A stretch of 57,389 bases of DNA. It comes from Flavobacterium sp. UBA5153 (GTDB lineage Bacteria > Bacteroidota > Bacteroidia > Flavobacteriales > Flavobacteriaceae). The stretch's first letter is position 1. Each line of letters opens with the position of its first letter. The position numbers were made by a program, and so were the translations under genes. The notes under the pieces were generated by a model. It saw only the letters and a list, made by a program, of their open reading frames with translations. It ran no database searches and was not told the origin of the DNA. Below are positions 16,699-25,649 of this stretch, one piece after another. The stretch covers positions 1 through 57,389 of the forward strand of contig DHXP01000015.1 in NCBI GenBank assembly GCA_002413745.1, given 5' to 3'.

Positions 16699-18042
16699 TT
16701 ATCGTCCCACAATTGCCTTGTAAATATCATTTCCGTTGGCAAGCAATAACAAGGTTATAAGTAGTATGAAACCAACCATTTGGGCGTTTTCAAGGAACTT
16801 ATCACTTGGTTTTTTACCGCTAATCATCTCGTATAATAAAAACAGGACATGACCGCCATCGAGTGCCGGAATAGGCAATAAATTCATCACACCCAGCATT
16901 ATTGACAATAAGGCGGTAATGCTCCAGAAAGTTTCCCAACTCCAAGTGTTTGGAAAAATGTTAAATATGGCTCCAAATCCACCTACTTGTTTGTAAGCGC
17001 CAGTGCTTGGATTAAATATCATTTTTAGTTGTTTACCGTAGCCTACTAATTGGGTTTTCCCTTTTTCAATTCCTACAGGAATAGATTCCATAAAGCTAAA
17101 TTCTTGTTTGCTTACTTTATAGTAGCCTAATTTTTCTAAGGATTCCAGGTCTAAACCACCTCTTCCTACTCCTAATTTTCCTTCTTTGGAAATAACAACC
17201 TCTAACGGAACTACTTTTTGATTTCGTAAAACCGTCGCCGAAATAGTTTTTCCTTTATTATTTTGTAAAACTGTTGCCGCTTCGTCAAAATATTTTGTTT
17301 TTTGACCATTTAGTGCAACAACAATATCTTTTGGTTGCAATGTTTTATTTACAGATTCCGGTTGCAAAGCAGTAATTACAAACGGTAATCGTAAAGATAA
17401 AATAGGTCCTTTTTCTTCTTTTGACAATTGGTCTATAAAATCATTAGGCATTTTTATTTCTTGCTCGGCTCCATTTCTCTCAATAAGAACCTGTTTTCCC
17501 ATGACGATTTTTGCATTAATGCTATTGTCAAATCGTTCTATTTTTTCGCCATCAACAGCAATGATTTTATCTCCAGTTTTAAAACCGGCTTTTAACATTG
17601 CTTTATTTTCAATCGAAAACCCATCTTTTATATTTGCATTTGCAATAAACATATCGCCATAAGCATAGGCCATCCCAATATAAATGACAAAAGCCAAGAT
17701 AAAGTTTACGATAACGCCGCCAAGCATAATTATCAAACGTTGCCAAGCCGGTTTGGAACGAAATTCCCAGGGTTGGGGAGGCAAAGCCATTTGTGCTTTG
17801 TCCATGCTTTCGTCAACCATCCCTGATATTTTAACATAACCACCCAGTGGCAACCAGCCAATTCCGTATTCGGTTTCGCCAATTTTCTTTTTAAACAGGG
17901 AATATTTGACGTCAAAAAACAAGTAGAATTTTTCTACTCTTGTCTTAAATATTTTGGAAGGAATGAAATGTCCTAATTCGTGGAGTATAATCAGTAATGA
18001 TAGGCTCAATAAAAATTGAGAAAGCTTGATAACGGTTTCCAT
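16699..18042 (-). CDS. rseP: Site-2 metalloprotease RseP
   Basis: A 447-residue intramembrane zinc protease. HELGH (His21-His25) lies in the first membrane helix. The second metal-ligand motif LLPIPALDGGH is in the C-terminal membrane part. Two PDZ-like segments lie between them (about 120-215, KTGDKIIAVDGEKI, and about 220-300, QPKDIVVALNGQKT). Such proteases cut membrane-bound anti-sigma factors or leftover signal peptides. It lies downstream of nothing on the same strand, so it is probably a single gene. The tRNA-Asn gene follows 84 bp after its stop. Length and motifs are complete. Confidence 0.95.
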   Translation of the reverse strand: METVIKLSQFLLSLSLLIILHELGHFIPSKIFKTRVEKFYLFFDVKYSLFKKKIGETEYGIGWLPLGGYVKISGMVDESMDKAQMALPPQPWEFRSKPAWQRLIIMLGGVIVNFILAFVIYIGMAYAYGDMFIANANIKDGFSIENKAMLKAGFKTGDKIIAVDGEKIERFDNSINAKIVMGKQVLIERNGAEQEIKMPNDFIDQLSKEEKGPILSLRLPFVITALQPESVNKTLQPKDIVVALNGQKTKYFDEAATVLQNNKGKTISATVLRNQKVVPLEVVISKEGKLGVGRGGLDLESLEKLGYYKVSKQEFSFMESIPVGIEKGKTQLVGYGKQLKMIFNPSTGAYKQVGGFGAIFNIFPNTWSWETFWSITALLSIMLGVMNLLPIPALDGGHVLFLLYEMISGKKPSDKFLENAQMVGFILLITLLLLANGNDIYKAIVGR

Positions 18043-18177
18043 TTTTTGTTTTTAAATCTGTATAGCGCACAAAAGTAAGGCTTTCTATTTTAGTTGCAAA
18101 GATTTACTTTTAGTGAAGACGATAAAAGTTTGTTAATAATTACATCATTTCCTTTTTTACTTTCCTTGTTGTCGCGT

Positions 18178-18185
18178 AACTTTGT
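18178..18185 (+). promoter_or_regulatory. -7 box of the Old Yellow Enzyme gene
   Basis: TAACTTTG matches TAnnTTTG. A TTG codon at 18182 in the reading frame of the next gene overlaps this box, so it cannot be the true start; the ATG at 18251 is chosen instead, giving a leader of about 60 nt. Confidence 0.5.
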
Positions 18186-18250
18186 TTTCGAAAACTGATT
18201 TTTCAGGGTTCATCGTTTCCCTTATTCTTAATATATTTAAAATTAATGCT

Positions 18251-19321
18251 ATGACGTCAAAATTATTTTCGACACTCCATATAAAAAACCTCGTTCTTAA
18301 AAATAGAATTGTCATTTCTCCAATGTGCCAATTTTCTGCACAAGATGGCTTTGCCAATGATTGGCATTTGGTACATCATGGGAGTCGTGCCGTTGGTGGT
18401 GCGGCATTAATCATTCAGGAAGCGACATCGGTTTCTCCGGAAGGAAGAATTACTCCGGAAGATTTGGGTCTTTGGAAAGAGGAGCATATCGAAAAATTAC
18501 AATCGATCAATCGTTTTATTATAGAACAAAATTCGATTCCCGGAATTCAGCTGGCACATGCGGGAAGAAAAGCGAGTGTGGCTTCGTCATGGAATGGCAA
18601 TAAAAAATTGGATGAAAATCAAGGAGGTTGGGATACGGTTGCGCCAAGTGCCATTGGTTTTTATGATAATGAAAAACCGCCCATCGCATTGGACAAAACA
18701 GGTGTCCAGAAAGTAATTTCTGATTTTAAGGCGGCGACCAAAAGAGCGGTTCAAGCCGGATTTCAAGTAGTCGAAATCCATGCTGCGCATGGTTATTTGT
18801 TGCATCAGTTTCTTTCTCCTTTGTCTAATTTTAGAACCGATGAATATGGCGGAAGTTTTGAAAACAGGGTTCGATTGCTTTTGGAAGTTCTCGAAGCTGT
18901 ACAAACGGAATGGCCTGTGGATTTGCCTTTATTTGTCAGAATCTCTGCAACAGATTGGGCTGATGGCGGTTGGAATATCGAGGAATCGGTGCAACTTTCG
19001 AAAATATTGAAAGAAAAGGGAGTGGATTTAATGGACGTTTCCTCTGGCGGTTTGGTGTCGCATCAGCAAATTCCATTGGGACCCAATTACCAGGTGCCTT
19101 TTGCGGAAAGAATAAAAAAAGAAACTGGAATCTTGACGGGTGCAGTGGGTTTAATTACTGAATCAGGTCAGGCAGAATCCATCGTTGCCACCGGAAAAGC
19201 AGATTTGGTTTTGTTCGCAAGGGAATCACTAAGAAATCCGAACTTGGCATTGACATTTGCCCAAGAATTGGGTGTCGATGTGCCATGGCCGAAACAATAT
19301 GAAAGAGCAAAAATAGGATAG
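18251..19321 (+). CDS. namA: NADH:flavin oxidoreductase, Old Yellow Enzyme (YqjM-like)
   Basis: A 356-residue FMN-dependent ene-reductase of the YqjM/NamA class. Motifs are VISPMCQFSA near the N terminus (Cys that tunes FMN in this class), QLAHAGRKAS, EIHAAHGYLLHQFLSP with the substrate-binding His pair, and TDEYGGSFENR. It reduces activated C=C bonds of enones or nitro compounds using NAD(P)H. Start chosen at 18251 because the upstream TTG overlaps the -7 box and would add a non-conserved tail. The gene stands alone, followed by an inverted repeat. Confidence 0.92.
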   Translation: MTSKLFSTLHIKNLVLKNRIVISPMCQFSAQDGFANDWHLVHHGSRAVGGAALIIQEATSVSPEGRITPEDLGLWKEEHIEKLQSINRFIIEQNSIPGIQLAHAGRKASVASSWNGNKKLDENQGGWDTVAPSAIGFYDNEKPPIALDKTGVQKVISDFKAATKRAVQAGFQVVEIHAAHGYLLHQFLSPLSNFRTDEYGGSFENRVRLLLEVLEAVQTEWPVDLPLFVRISATDWADGGWNIEESVQLSKILKEKGVDLMDVSSGGLVSHQQIPLGPNYQVPFAERIKKETGILTGAVGLITESGQAESIVATGKADLVLFARESLRNPNLALTFAQELGVDVPWPKQYERAKIG

Positions 19322-19345
19322 TAACCGTCTTGGGCTCAATTTTAG

Positions 19346-19391
19346 ACACGAATTTCACGAATTAATTCGTATAAATTGGTGAAATTCGTGT
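19346..19391. repeat. 13-bp inverted repeat downstream of namA
   Basis: ACACGAATTTCAC (19346-19358) and GTGAAATTCGTGT (19379-19391) are perfect inverted repeats; the 20-nt loop contains the palindrome GAATTAATTC. This could be a factor-independent stop signal or a REP-like intergenic repeat. Confidence 0.6.
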
Positions 19392-19428
19392 TCGTCCTTT
19401 TTAAAATAAATATACAAATAACATAAAA

Positions 19429-20472
19429 ATGCAAAAAATAAAAGCAGCACTATTGTCATACGGAATGTCGGGAAAAGTTTTTCACGCTCCATTTCTAGAT
19501 TTGCATCCTGGTTTTGAGCTCCTTGGTTCATGGGAACGAAGCAGCAAAAACATTCAAGCGGATTATCCAAATACCATAAGTTATCCTAGTTTAGAAGCTA
19601 TTTTACAAGACAAATCCATTGATTTAGTAGTTGTGAATACACCTATAGATTCCCACTTTGAATATGCCAAAAAAGTATTATTGGCAGGAAAACATGTCTT
19701 GGTAGAAAAAGCATTTACAGCCACGCTTGCCGAAGCACAAGAATTAGCTGCTTTGTCAAAAGAAAGAGGATTGAAATTGTTCGTTTTCCAAAATAGGAGA
19801 TGGGATAGCGATTTCAAAACCGTAAAAAAAATTATTTTTGATAATTTATTGGGCGATATCGTCGAAACCGAAATTCATTATGATCGTTACAATCCCGAAT
19901 TGAGTCCCAAAAAGCACAAAGAATCTGCCAATCCTGGATCGGGAATTTTAAGAGATTTAGGGCCACATATCATTGATCAAGCGCTTTCATTGTTTGGTTT
20001 GCCTAATGCTGTTTTTGCGGATATTCGATTGACAAGAGAACATACAATAGTTGAAGATTATTTTGATATCCTGTTGTATTATCCTGATTTTAGAGTACGA
20101 TTGAAAGCCGGTTTTTTCGTTCGTGAAGCTATCCCTTCTTATATTGTTCACGGAAAAAAGGGTTCTTTTCTAAAACCACGTGGCGATGTACAAGAAGATG
20201 ATTTAAAGCTAGGAAAGAAACCAAATTTAGAAAGTTGGGGAATAGAGTCAAAGACGAATGAAGGAACTTTGCATACGGAAATGGATGGAGATATCTTTAA
20301 CGGTAAAGTACCAACGCTTCAAGGGAATTATTATGATTATTTTGATGAGGTATACAAATCCATTATTAATGACACGGTTGAACCCGTAACCGCTCAAGAC
20401 GGTATCAATGTTATGCAAATTATCGAGGCTGCCACTCAAAGTAACCAACAAAAAAGAGTAATCAATTTATAA
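19429..20472 (+). CDS. Gfo/Idh/MocA-family oxidoreductase
   Basis: A 347-residue NAD(P)-dependent dehydrogenase. The N-terminal Rossmann domain (1-120) begins KIKAALLSYGMSGKVFHAPF and contains VVVNTPIDSHFEYAKKVLLAGKHVLVEKAF with the family EK motif. The C-terminal alpha/beta domain follows, with GSGILRDLGPHIIDQAL carrying the catalytic-region Asp/His. It resembles the E. coli YdgJ/YhhX subgroup. The substrate is probably a sugar or polyol derivative; none can be read. It is preceded by an inverted repeat and followed by the MFS gene on the same strand, 95 bp away. Confidence 0.9.
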   Translation: MQKIKAALLSYGMSGKVFHAPFLDLHPGFELLGSWERSSKNIQADYPNTISYPSLEAILQDKSIDLVVVNTPIDSHFEYAKKVLLAGKHVLVEKAFTATLAEAQELAALSKERGLKLFVFQNRRWDSDFKTVKKIIFDNLLGDIVETEIHYDRYNPELSPKKHKESANPGSGILRDLGPHIIDQALSLFGLPNAVFADIRLTREHTIVEDYFDILLYYPDFRVRLKAGFFVREAIPSYIVHGKKGSFLKPRGDVQEDDLKLGKKPNLESWGIESKTNEGTLHTEMDGDIFNGKVPTLQGNYYDYFDEVYKSIINDTVEPVTAQDGINVMQIIEAATQSNQQKRVINL

Positions 20473-20567
20473 ACAATAACGATATAATAGCCCGTTTAAA
20501 AAGAAATACCAAATAGGTACAGATTGATTTTGTATTTTTGCAGATTCAATTTTAAATAGAAACGGTT

Positions 20568-21779
20568 TTGCAGTATTTTAATTTTATAGGCAGGTTTAAA
20601 GCTAAAGGCAAATACAAGAAAACATATCGAGATGCAAAGGGTTCTTATTTAAATAGAATACGTTGGGCAGTTTCGATGTTTTATTTTGGTATGGGATTAT
20701 GTTTTGCCACTTGGGCAAGTAGAATCCCGAATATTAAAACTGCGTTAGACTTAAGTGACGGTCATTTAGGAACGATTCTTTTAGCCTTACCATTGGGACA
20801 GTTGACGATGATGTTTTTTTCAGGGAAACTAGTCACTAGTTTTGGCAGTAACCGTATTCTTCCTTTTTCTATTTTAATGTATGCTTTTAGTTTAACGAAT
20901 ATAGGATTAGCCTCAAACGCTTGGCAACTGGGGCTTGGATTATATTTCTTTGGGGTTTTTGGAAATTTATCTAATATATCCATAAATACTCAAGGCGTTT
21001 ATGCCGAAGGACTCTTTAGAAGAACCATCTTATCTTCTTTTCATGGGGTATGGAGTTTAGCGGGATTCACGGGGGCTTTAGTGGGTTTAGGAATGTTAGC
21101 ATTAAAATTGCATACTTATACACATTTTTTAATCATTGCATTAATCGTCGTTTTGTTGGTCGCTTTTAATTTCAAATTCTTGATTAAAGCCAAAGAAACC
21201 ATCCAACCTCAAAAGAAAAAAAGATTCAGAAAACCAGACAAATCTCTAGTTTTATTGGGGGTAATTGGTTTTTGTAGTATGGCCAGCGAAGGGATTATGT
21301 TCGATTGGAGTGGCGTATATTTTAAAGATATTGTCAAAGTTCCCGGACCATTAATAGTTGTGGGCTATACTTCATTTATGATTATGATGGCAAGCGGGCG
21401 GTTTTTTGGAGATCGTTTAATTAATAAATTTGGACGAAAGCGAGTGATGCAAATCAGTGGTGTTATGATTTCATCGGGCTTGTTTATGGCGGTAATTTTC
21501 CCATTTATAATTCCGTGTACAATCGCTTTTATGATTGTAGGTTTGGGCGTTTCTACTATTGTACCCACTCTTTATGGCATTGCGGGAAAACATCCAACAA
21601 TCCCAACAGGAGAAGCATTGACAGCTGTTTCCAGCGTAAGTTTTCTGGGATTTTTGATGGGACCACCCTTAATTGGCCATATTGCCGAATTGTCGAGTTT
21701 GCGGTTTTCATTCGCCTTTATCGGTATTTTTGGATTTATGATAGCATTGATAGTATCAAGAATTAAGGCAATCGAGTAG
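20568..21779 (+). CDS. MFS transporter, YbjJ-like
   Basis: An inner-membrane permease with 12 predicted helices (403 residues). The first helix pair FYFGMGLCFATWASRIP and the DGHLGTILLALPLGQL loop resemble the YbjJ branch of the major facilitator superfamily. A second-half repeat, SGRFFGDRLINKFGRKRV, carries the loop motif between helices 8 and 9. The start is a TTG at 20568, because no ATG occurs in frame before residue 37 and a -7 box (TATTTTTG, 20532-20539) lies just upstream. The basic N-terminal tail (residues 1-33) is therefore real only if the TTG is used; the alternative ATG at 20676 would cut into the first helix. Substrate unknown. Confidence 0.85.
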   Translation: MQYFNFIGRFKAKGKYKKTYRDAKGSYLNRIRWAVSMFYFGMGLCFATWASRIPNIKTALDLSDGHLGTILLALPLGQLTMMFFSGKLVTSFGSNRILPFSILMYAFSLTNIGLASNAWQLGLGLYFFGVFGNLSNISINTQGVYAEGLFRRTILSSFHGVWSLAGFTGALVGLGMLALKLHTYTHFLIIALIVVLLVAFNFKFLIKAKETIQPQKKKRFRKPDKSLVLLGVIGFCSMASEGIMFDWSGVYFKDIVKVPGPLIVVGYTSFMIMMASGRFFGDRLINKFGRKRVMQISGVMISSGLFMAVIFPFIIPCTIAFMIVGLGVSTIVPTLYGIAGKHPTIPTGEALTAVSSVSFLGFLMGPPLIGHIAELSSLRFSFAFIGIFGFMIALIVSRIKAIE

Positions 21780-21787
21780 GTTTTGAT

Positions 21788-22717
21788 TTAATGTTTAAAA
21801 AAGGTAATCAATGTTGAATCTTTTTTTAAGAGTTGATTCATTTGTTCAACTCCATACTTGTTTAGATGAGTTGGGCTGTAAAAATATTCGATGTTATTTC
21901 TAAAAGGTTTTATGTTAATGTCAATAAAAGAAATATTTAGAGTTTTGCAAATTACCTTTGTATTTTTAAAAGCTAATTCATCGTAAATTGCCTTATAAAC
22001 GGGAGTTTGGATACAGAGCAATTTTATATTGTTTTTTTTGCACAAATTATTTAGTTCGCCTAATGAATTGACAGTTGTAATTTGAACTTTATTCGAGTAA
22101 TTTTTTTTCATTGAATTAGTTATTGGATTATGAATTGTATCCCATTTTTTATCCACGATGTGATTACAATTCATATTGTATTTTTGGGTTATAGATAAAC
22201 AGTCATCTAACATTTTGTATTTAAAAATTGAATATAAAGGAATATATCTTTCAGATAAATTAAATTTAAAATAATTGACAAAACTTAAGTTTTTTCTGTT
22301 TGGAAAGAAAGAATATCTCGCATAAATATCTTTATCACAAAAGTTAGAATTATCCACCTCACTGCCTGCATTTACTAAAGGATCGAAGCTTAAAATGGCA
22401 AACTTGGGTGGATTATTTTTAGACAAATAATTTTTTAAACGTAAAATAGCCATTGCTATTTCAGTATGCCCATTTACTCCAATATTTACACTTCGGATTT
22501 TAAAAGTTTTATCAAAAAAAGAAGGGTCAAAATGAACCCAACATCTTGAACTTCCTAAAAAAACTAAATCAGCATTTATATTAGATGTCTGCTCTAGATT
22601 ATCAATGTCATTTAGGCTTTCATTTCTTATTTTTAAGGATATTATAGTTTGCAATAAAATCGCAATAAAGATTATGAAGAGTGAAAACCTGACTATATTT
22701 TTTATAAATGTTTTCAT
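21788..22717 (-). CDS. SGNH-hydrolase-like membrane-anchored protein (O-acylation partner)
   Basis: A 309-residue protein with one N-terminal membrane segment (FSLFIIFIAILLQTIISL) and an outer domain. LVFLGSSRCWVHFDP resembles block I of SGNH/GDSL or DltD/AlgX-type proteins (nucleophile Ser in GSS), and SPTHLNKYGVEQMNQLL resembles the C-terminal catalytic block with its His. Start chosen at 22717: two bases separate this ATG from the natural end (TAA) of the MBOAT gene when its amber codon is read through, and the longer ORF starting at 22828 simply encodes the MBOAT tail in another frame. With MBOAT it would form a two-component acyl-transfer system for an extracellular polymer. Confidence 0.72.
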   Translation of the reverse strand: MKTFIKNIVRFSLFIIFIAILLQTIISLKIRNESLNDIDNLEQTSNINADLVFLGSSRCWVHFDPSFFDKTFKIRSVNIGVNGHTEIAMAILRLKNYLSKNNPPKFAILSFDPLVNAGSEVDNSNFCDKDIYARYSFFPNRKNLSFVNYFKFNLSERYIPLYSIFKYKMLDDCLSITQKYNMNCNHIVDKKWDTIHNPITNSMKKNYSNKVQITTVNSLGELNNLCKKNNIKLLCIQTPVYKAIYDELAFKNTKVICKTLNISFIDINIKPFRNNIEYFYSPTHLNKYGVEQMNQLLKKDSTLITFFKH

Positions 22718-22719
22718 TT

Positions 22720-22857
22720 TTAAAATTGAAAGTAAATGAATTGTTGATTGGTGTCGGAAGAAACAAAGAAATAAAAAATCACCAGAATAATACAAGAATA
22801 GAAAGCCCATCGACTGGATTTTGCCCATTTTCGACCTAGTAATTGTATAGCATATTG
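22720..22857 (-). pseudogene. Detached C-terminal tail of the MBOAT gene
   Basis: In the same frame as the MBOAT gene, after its TAG, 45 codons follow and end in TAA at 22720-22722. They read QYAIQLLGRKWAKS, then a hydrophobic stretch SCIILVIFYFFV and end in FIYFQF. This matches the usual last membrane helix and aromatic tail of the family. The TAA is two bases upstream of the next ATG (22717), as expected for an operon. Confidence 0.8.
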
Positions 22858-24177
22858 CTATTCCCTACCAATCCATTCAACAATTAGGAATAATAAAATA
22901 AACACAAAAGTGGGTATGGTTATTCCAATTCCTGGAAAATAAGGTATTTTGGTTATTGAGCTTGAAAATATCCCAGAAATATAATTAAAAGCATCAGCTA
23001 CGCTCTTCGACCTAAAGAAAATCCAAGTAAATACAGTCAAACTAAAAGTAATTCCCATAGAAAGCAATTCTCTTAATGAAGGTAAAACTTTTCCTTTAGC
23101 CACAATATCAAGATGATTCCTGTTGGTTTTGAATATAATTGAAGGCATAATATATAAAGCATTTAGAAATCCCCAAATTAGAAATGTCCAGTTTGCTCCG
23201 TGCCAAAAACCACTAACCAAGAAGATTATAAATGTATTCCTGACTTTCATCCAAGTCCCGCCTTTGCTTCCTCCTAAAGGAATATACAAATAATCTCTAA
23301 ACCAAGATGACAGAGAAATATGCCAGCGTCTCCAAAACTCGGCAATGTCTCTTGAGAAATAAGGAAAAGCAAAATTCCGCAATAAATCTATTCCAAATAA
23401 TCGTGCCGTTCCTATTGCAATATCCGAATATCCAGAGAAATCGCCATAAATTTGGAAAGCGAAAAAGATGGCACCCAATACAAGCGTACTTCCTGAATAA
23501 TCGGTGGAATTATTGAAAATAGTGTTCGCAAATTGCGCGCAATTATCTGCTATGACAATTTTTTTAAATAATCCCCATAATATTTGGCGTAGACCATCGA
23601 CAGCATTATCATAATTAAACTCTCTCTTTTTCTTAATTTGTGGCAGAAGATGGGTAGCTCGCTCTATTGGTCCTGCCACTAACAACGGGAAAAAACTAAC
23701 AAAAACGGAATAGTCAATAAAATTATTTTCTGCTTTAATTCTGCCTTTATAAATGTCTATGACATAAGACAAACCGTGAAAAGTGTAGAATGAAATACCT
23801 ACAGGCAGAATCACTTTCAATGTCCAAGGATTTACCTGTAACCCTAAATGTGATATTGCTTCTGCAAAAGATTCTGCGAAAAAATTATAGTATTTAAAAA
23901 AACCTAAAAACCCAAGATTAACGGATATACTAAGCCAGAACCAAATTTTTTTTACATTCTGATTTTTAGAATCTGACATTTTAATACCAGTATAATAGTC
24001 TAGTAACGTAGAAAAAATCAGTAGAAATAAAAATCTCCAATCCCAGCAAGCATAAAAAAAATAGCTTGAAACTAAAAGTAATATGTTTTGATACTTTAAA
24101 TTTTTGTTCGTTGCAAACCAGTAGAGTAGAAAAACAATTGGCAAAAATATCGCAAAGTTTATGGAGTTAAAAAGCAT
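22858..24177 (-). CDS. MBOAT-family O-acyltransferase (AlgI/DltB-like), ends at an in-frame TAG
   Basis: A polytopic inner-membrane acyltransferase that passes acyl groups (usually acetyl) across the membrane to a sugar polymer. Hallmarks are ILPVGISFYTFHGLSYVID, FWRRWHISLSSWFRDYLYIPLGG (His286) and FLVSGFWHGANWTF with the conserved His326. As read it has 439 residues and stops at TAG (22858-22860) after VEWIGRE. The same frame continues without interruption for 45 more codons with family-like sequence (next entry), for a full length of 485. Either this is a recent nonsense mutation, a sequencing error, or read-through. The gene is followed directly by the SGNH-like partner. A TAG needs only one base change from CAG (Gln) or AAG (Lys). 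Confidence 0.88.
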   Translation of the reverse strand: MLFNSINFAIFLPIVFLLYWFATNKNLKYQNILLLVSSYFFYACWDWRFLFLLIFSTLLDYYTGIKMSDSKNQNVKKIWFWLSISVNLGFLGFFKYYNFFAESFAEAISHLGLQVNPWTLKVILPVGISFYTFHGLSYVIDIYKGRIKAENNFIDYSVFVSFFPLLVAGPIERATHLLPQIKKKREFNYDNAVDGLRQILWGLFKKIVIADNCAQFANTIFNNSTDYSGSTLVLGAIFFAFQIYGDFSGYSDIAIGTARLFGIDLLRNFAFPYFSRDIAEFWRRWHISLSSWFRDYLYIPLGGSKGGTWMKVRNTFIIFLVSGFWHGANWTFLIWGFLNALYIMPSIIFKTNRNHLDIVAKGKVLPSLRELLSMGITFSLTVFTWIFFRSKSVADAFNYISGIFSSSITKIPYFPGIGITIPTFVFILLFLIVEWIGRE

Positions 24178-24346
24178 TTTAGATGTCTATTTTGTTTCAT
24201 TACCTTAGTAAGTTTTCCTTATTACATTTTTCAAAATCTATAAAAGCGAAGAAACTTTCCTCCACAAACATACCTACAATTTCTCACATTTCAACACGTA
24301 CTAATTATTATAAACCCAATAGCTCCATAAGTACCCGACAAATCAT

Positions 24347-24354
24347 TAAATTTG
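24347..24354 (+). promoter_or_regulatory. -7 box of hflX
   Basis: TAAATTTG fits TAnnTTTG, 16 bp upstream of the hflX ATG, so the leader would be about 10 nt. No matching -33 TTG at the right distance was found. Confidence 0.45.
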
Positions 24355-24370
24355 CAACTTATTCAAAGAC

Positions 24371-25597
24371 ATGTTAGAAAAAGAAACAATAAATTTCGAA
24401 AAAACGGCTATAGTAGGGATTGTTACCCAAAACCAAAGTGAAGAGAAACTCAACGAGTATCTTGACGAATTGGAGTTTTTGACCTTTACGGCCGGTGGCG
24501 AAGTGGTGAAAAGGTTTTCGCAAAAAATGGAACGTCCCAATCCCAAGACTTTCGTTGGAACCGGAAAAATAGAAGAAATCAATCTTTTTGTAAAAGAAAA
24601 TGACATCTCAACATTGGTATTTGACGATGAATTGACTCCTTCACAGCAGAAGAATATTTCCAAAATCATCGATTGCAAAATCCTTGACAGAACACACCTT
24701 ATCTTGGATATTTTTGCCCAAAGAGCCGAAACTTCTTATGCCAGAACGCAGGTAGAACTGGCGCAATGTCAATATTTATTGCCAAGACTTTCGGGAATGT
24801 GGACACACCTCGAACGTCAAAAAGGTGGAATCGGGATGCGCGGACCCGGAGAAACCGAGATTGAAACCGACAGACGAATTGTTCGGGATAGAATCGCGCT
24901 TTTAAAAGAAAAAATAAAAACCATCGACAAGCAAATGGGCGTGCAGCGCAGCAATCGTGGCGCCATGGTTCGCGTGGCTTTGGTGGGTTATACTAATGTT
25001 GGAAAATCGACCTTGATGAACGTCATTGGGAAAAGCGATGTTTTCGTGGAGAACAAGCTTTTTGCCACTTTGGATACAACGGTTCGCAAAGTGGTGATAA
25101 AAAACCTGCCTTTCCTGCTTTCGGACACGGTAGGTTTTATTCGAAAACTGCCAACGCAATTGGTCGATTCTTTCAAAAGCACGCTCGATGAGGTTCGTGA
25201 AGCCGACTTGTTATTGCATGTTGTCGATATTTCGCATCCAGAATTTGAAGATCATATCGCATCGGTAAATCAAACTTTATTGGACATAAAAGCGAATGAC
25301 AAACCGGTTATCATGGTTTTCAATAAAATTGATGCCTACAAACATTTGACCATTGACGAGGATGATTTAATCACCGAAAAAACACCAAGACATTTCACGC
25401 TTGAGGAATGGAAAACGACTTGGATGAATCGTGTGGGCGAACAAAACGCCTTGTTTATTTCAGCAAAAAACAAAGAAAATTTCGAAGAATTCAGGGAACG
25501 GGTTTATGAAACCGTGAGACAAATTCACATCACGCGTTTTCCTTACAACAAGTTTTTGTACCCAGATTATAAGGATGCTGTCGAAAAAGAAGAATAA
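24371..25597 (+). CDS. hflX: Ribosome-associated GTPase HflX
   Basis: A 408-residue GTPase that splits stalled ribosomes, especially after stress. The N-terminal HflX domain (about 1-190) has the glycine-rich linker GGIGMRGPGETEIETDRR. The G domain (about 200-365) has P-loop GYTNVGKST, G3 DTVGF and G4 NKID. The C-terminal segment is short. All nucleotide-binding motifs are intact. It is divergent from the MBOAT operon and is followed by a clear terminator. Confidence 0.95.
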   Translation: MLEKETINFEKTAIVGIVTQNQSEEKLNEYLDELEFLTFTAGGEVVKRFSQKMERPNPKTFVGTGKIEEINLFVKENDISTLVFDDELTPSQQKNISKIIDCKILDRTHLILDIFAQRAETSYARTQVELAQCQYLLPRLSGMWTHLERQKGGIGMRGPGETEIETDRRIVRDRIALLKEKIKTIDKQMGVQRSNRGAMVRVALVGYTNVGKSTLMNVIGKSDVFVENKLFATLDTTVRKVVIKNLPFLLSDTVGFIRKLPTQLVDSFKSTLDEVREADLLLHVVDISHPEFEDHIASVNQTLLDIKANDKPVIMVFNKIDAYKHLTIDEDDLITEKTPRHFTLEEWKTTWMNRVGEQNALFISAKNKENFEEFRERVYETVRQIHITRFPYNKFLYPDYKDAVEKEE

Positions 25598-25634
25598 AAA
25601 AATCCCTTTTGATTCACTTCAAAAGGGATTTTTG
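25598..25634. terminator. Terminator downstream of hflX
   Basis: AAATCCCTTTTGA (25600-25612) pairs with TCAAAAGGGATTT (25619-25631), with A-run before and T-run after. It can serve the convergent DUF3078 gene as well. Confidence 0.88.
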
Positions 25635-25649
25635 CTGTAATTTCTAATT

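Noticed and set aside
18182-18250. Extended N terminus for the Old Yellow Enzyme from a TTG
   Set aside because: The TTG lies inside the TAACTTTG box, and the family start fits the ATG at 18251.
21788-22828. Longer reading of the SGNH-like gene, starting at 22828
   Set aside because: The first 37 codons are the MBOAT tail in another frame; the real TAA of the MBOAT tail and the ATG at 22717 give a tight operon junction.
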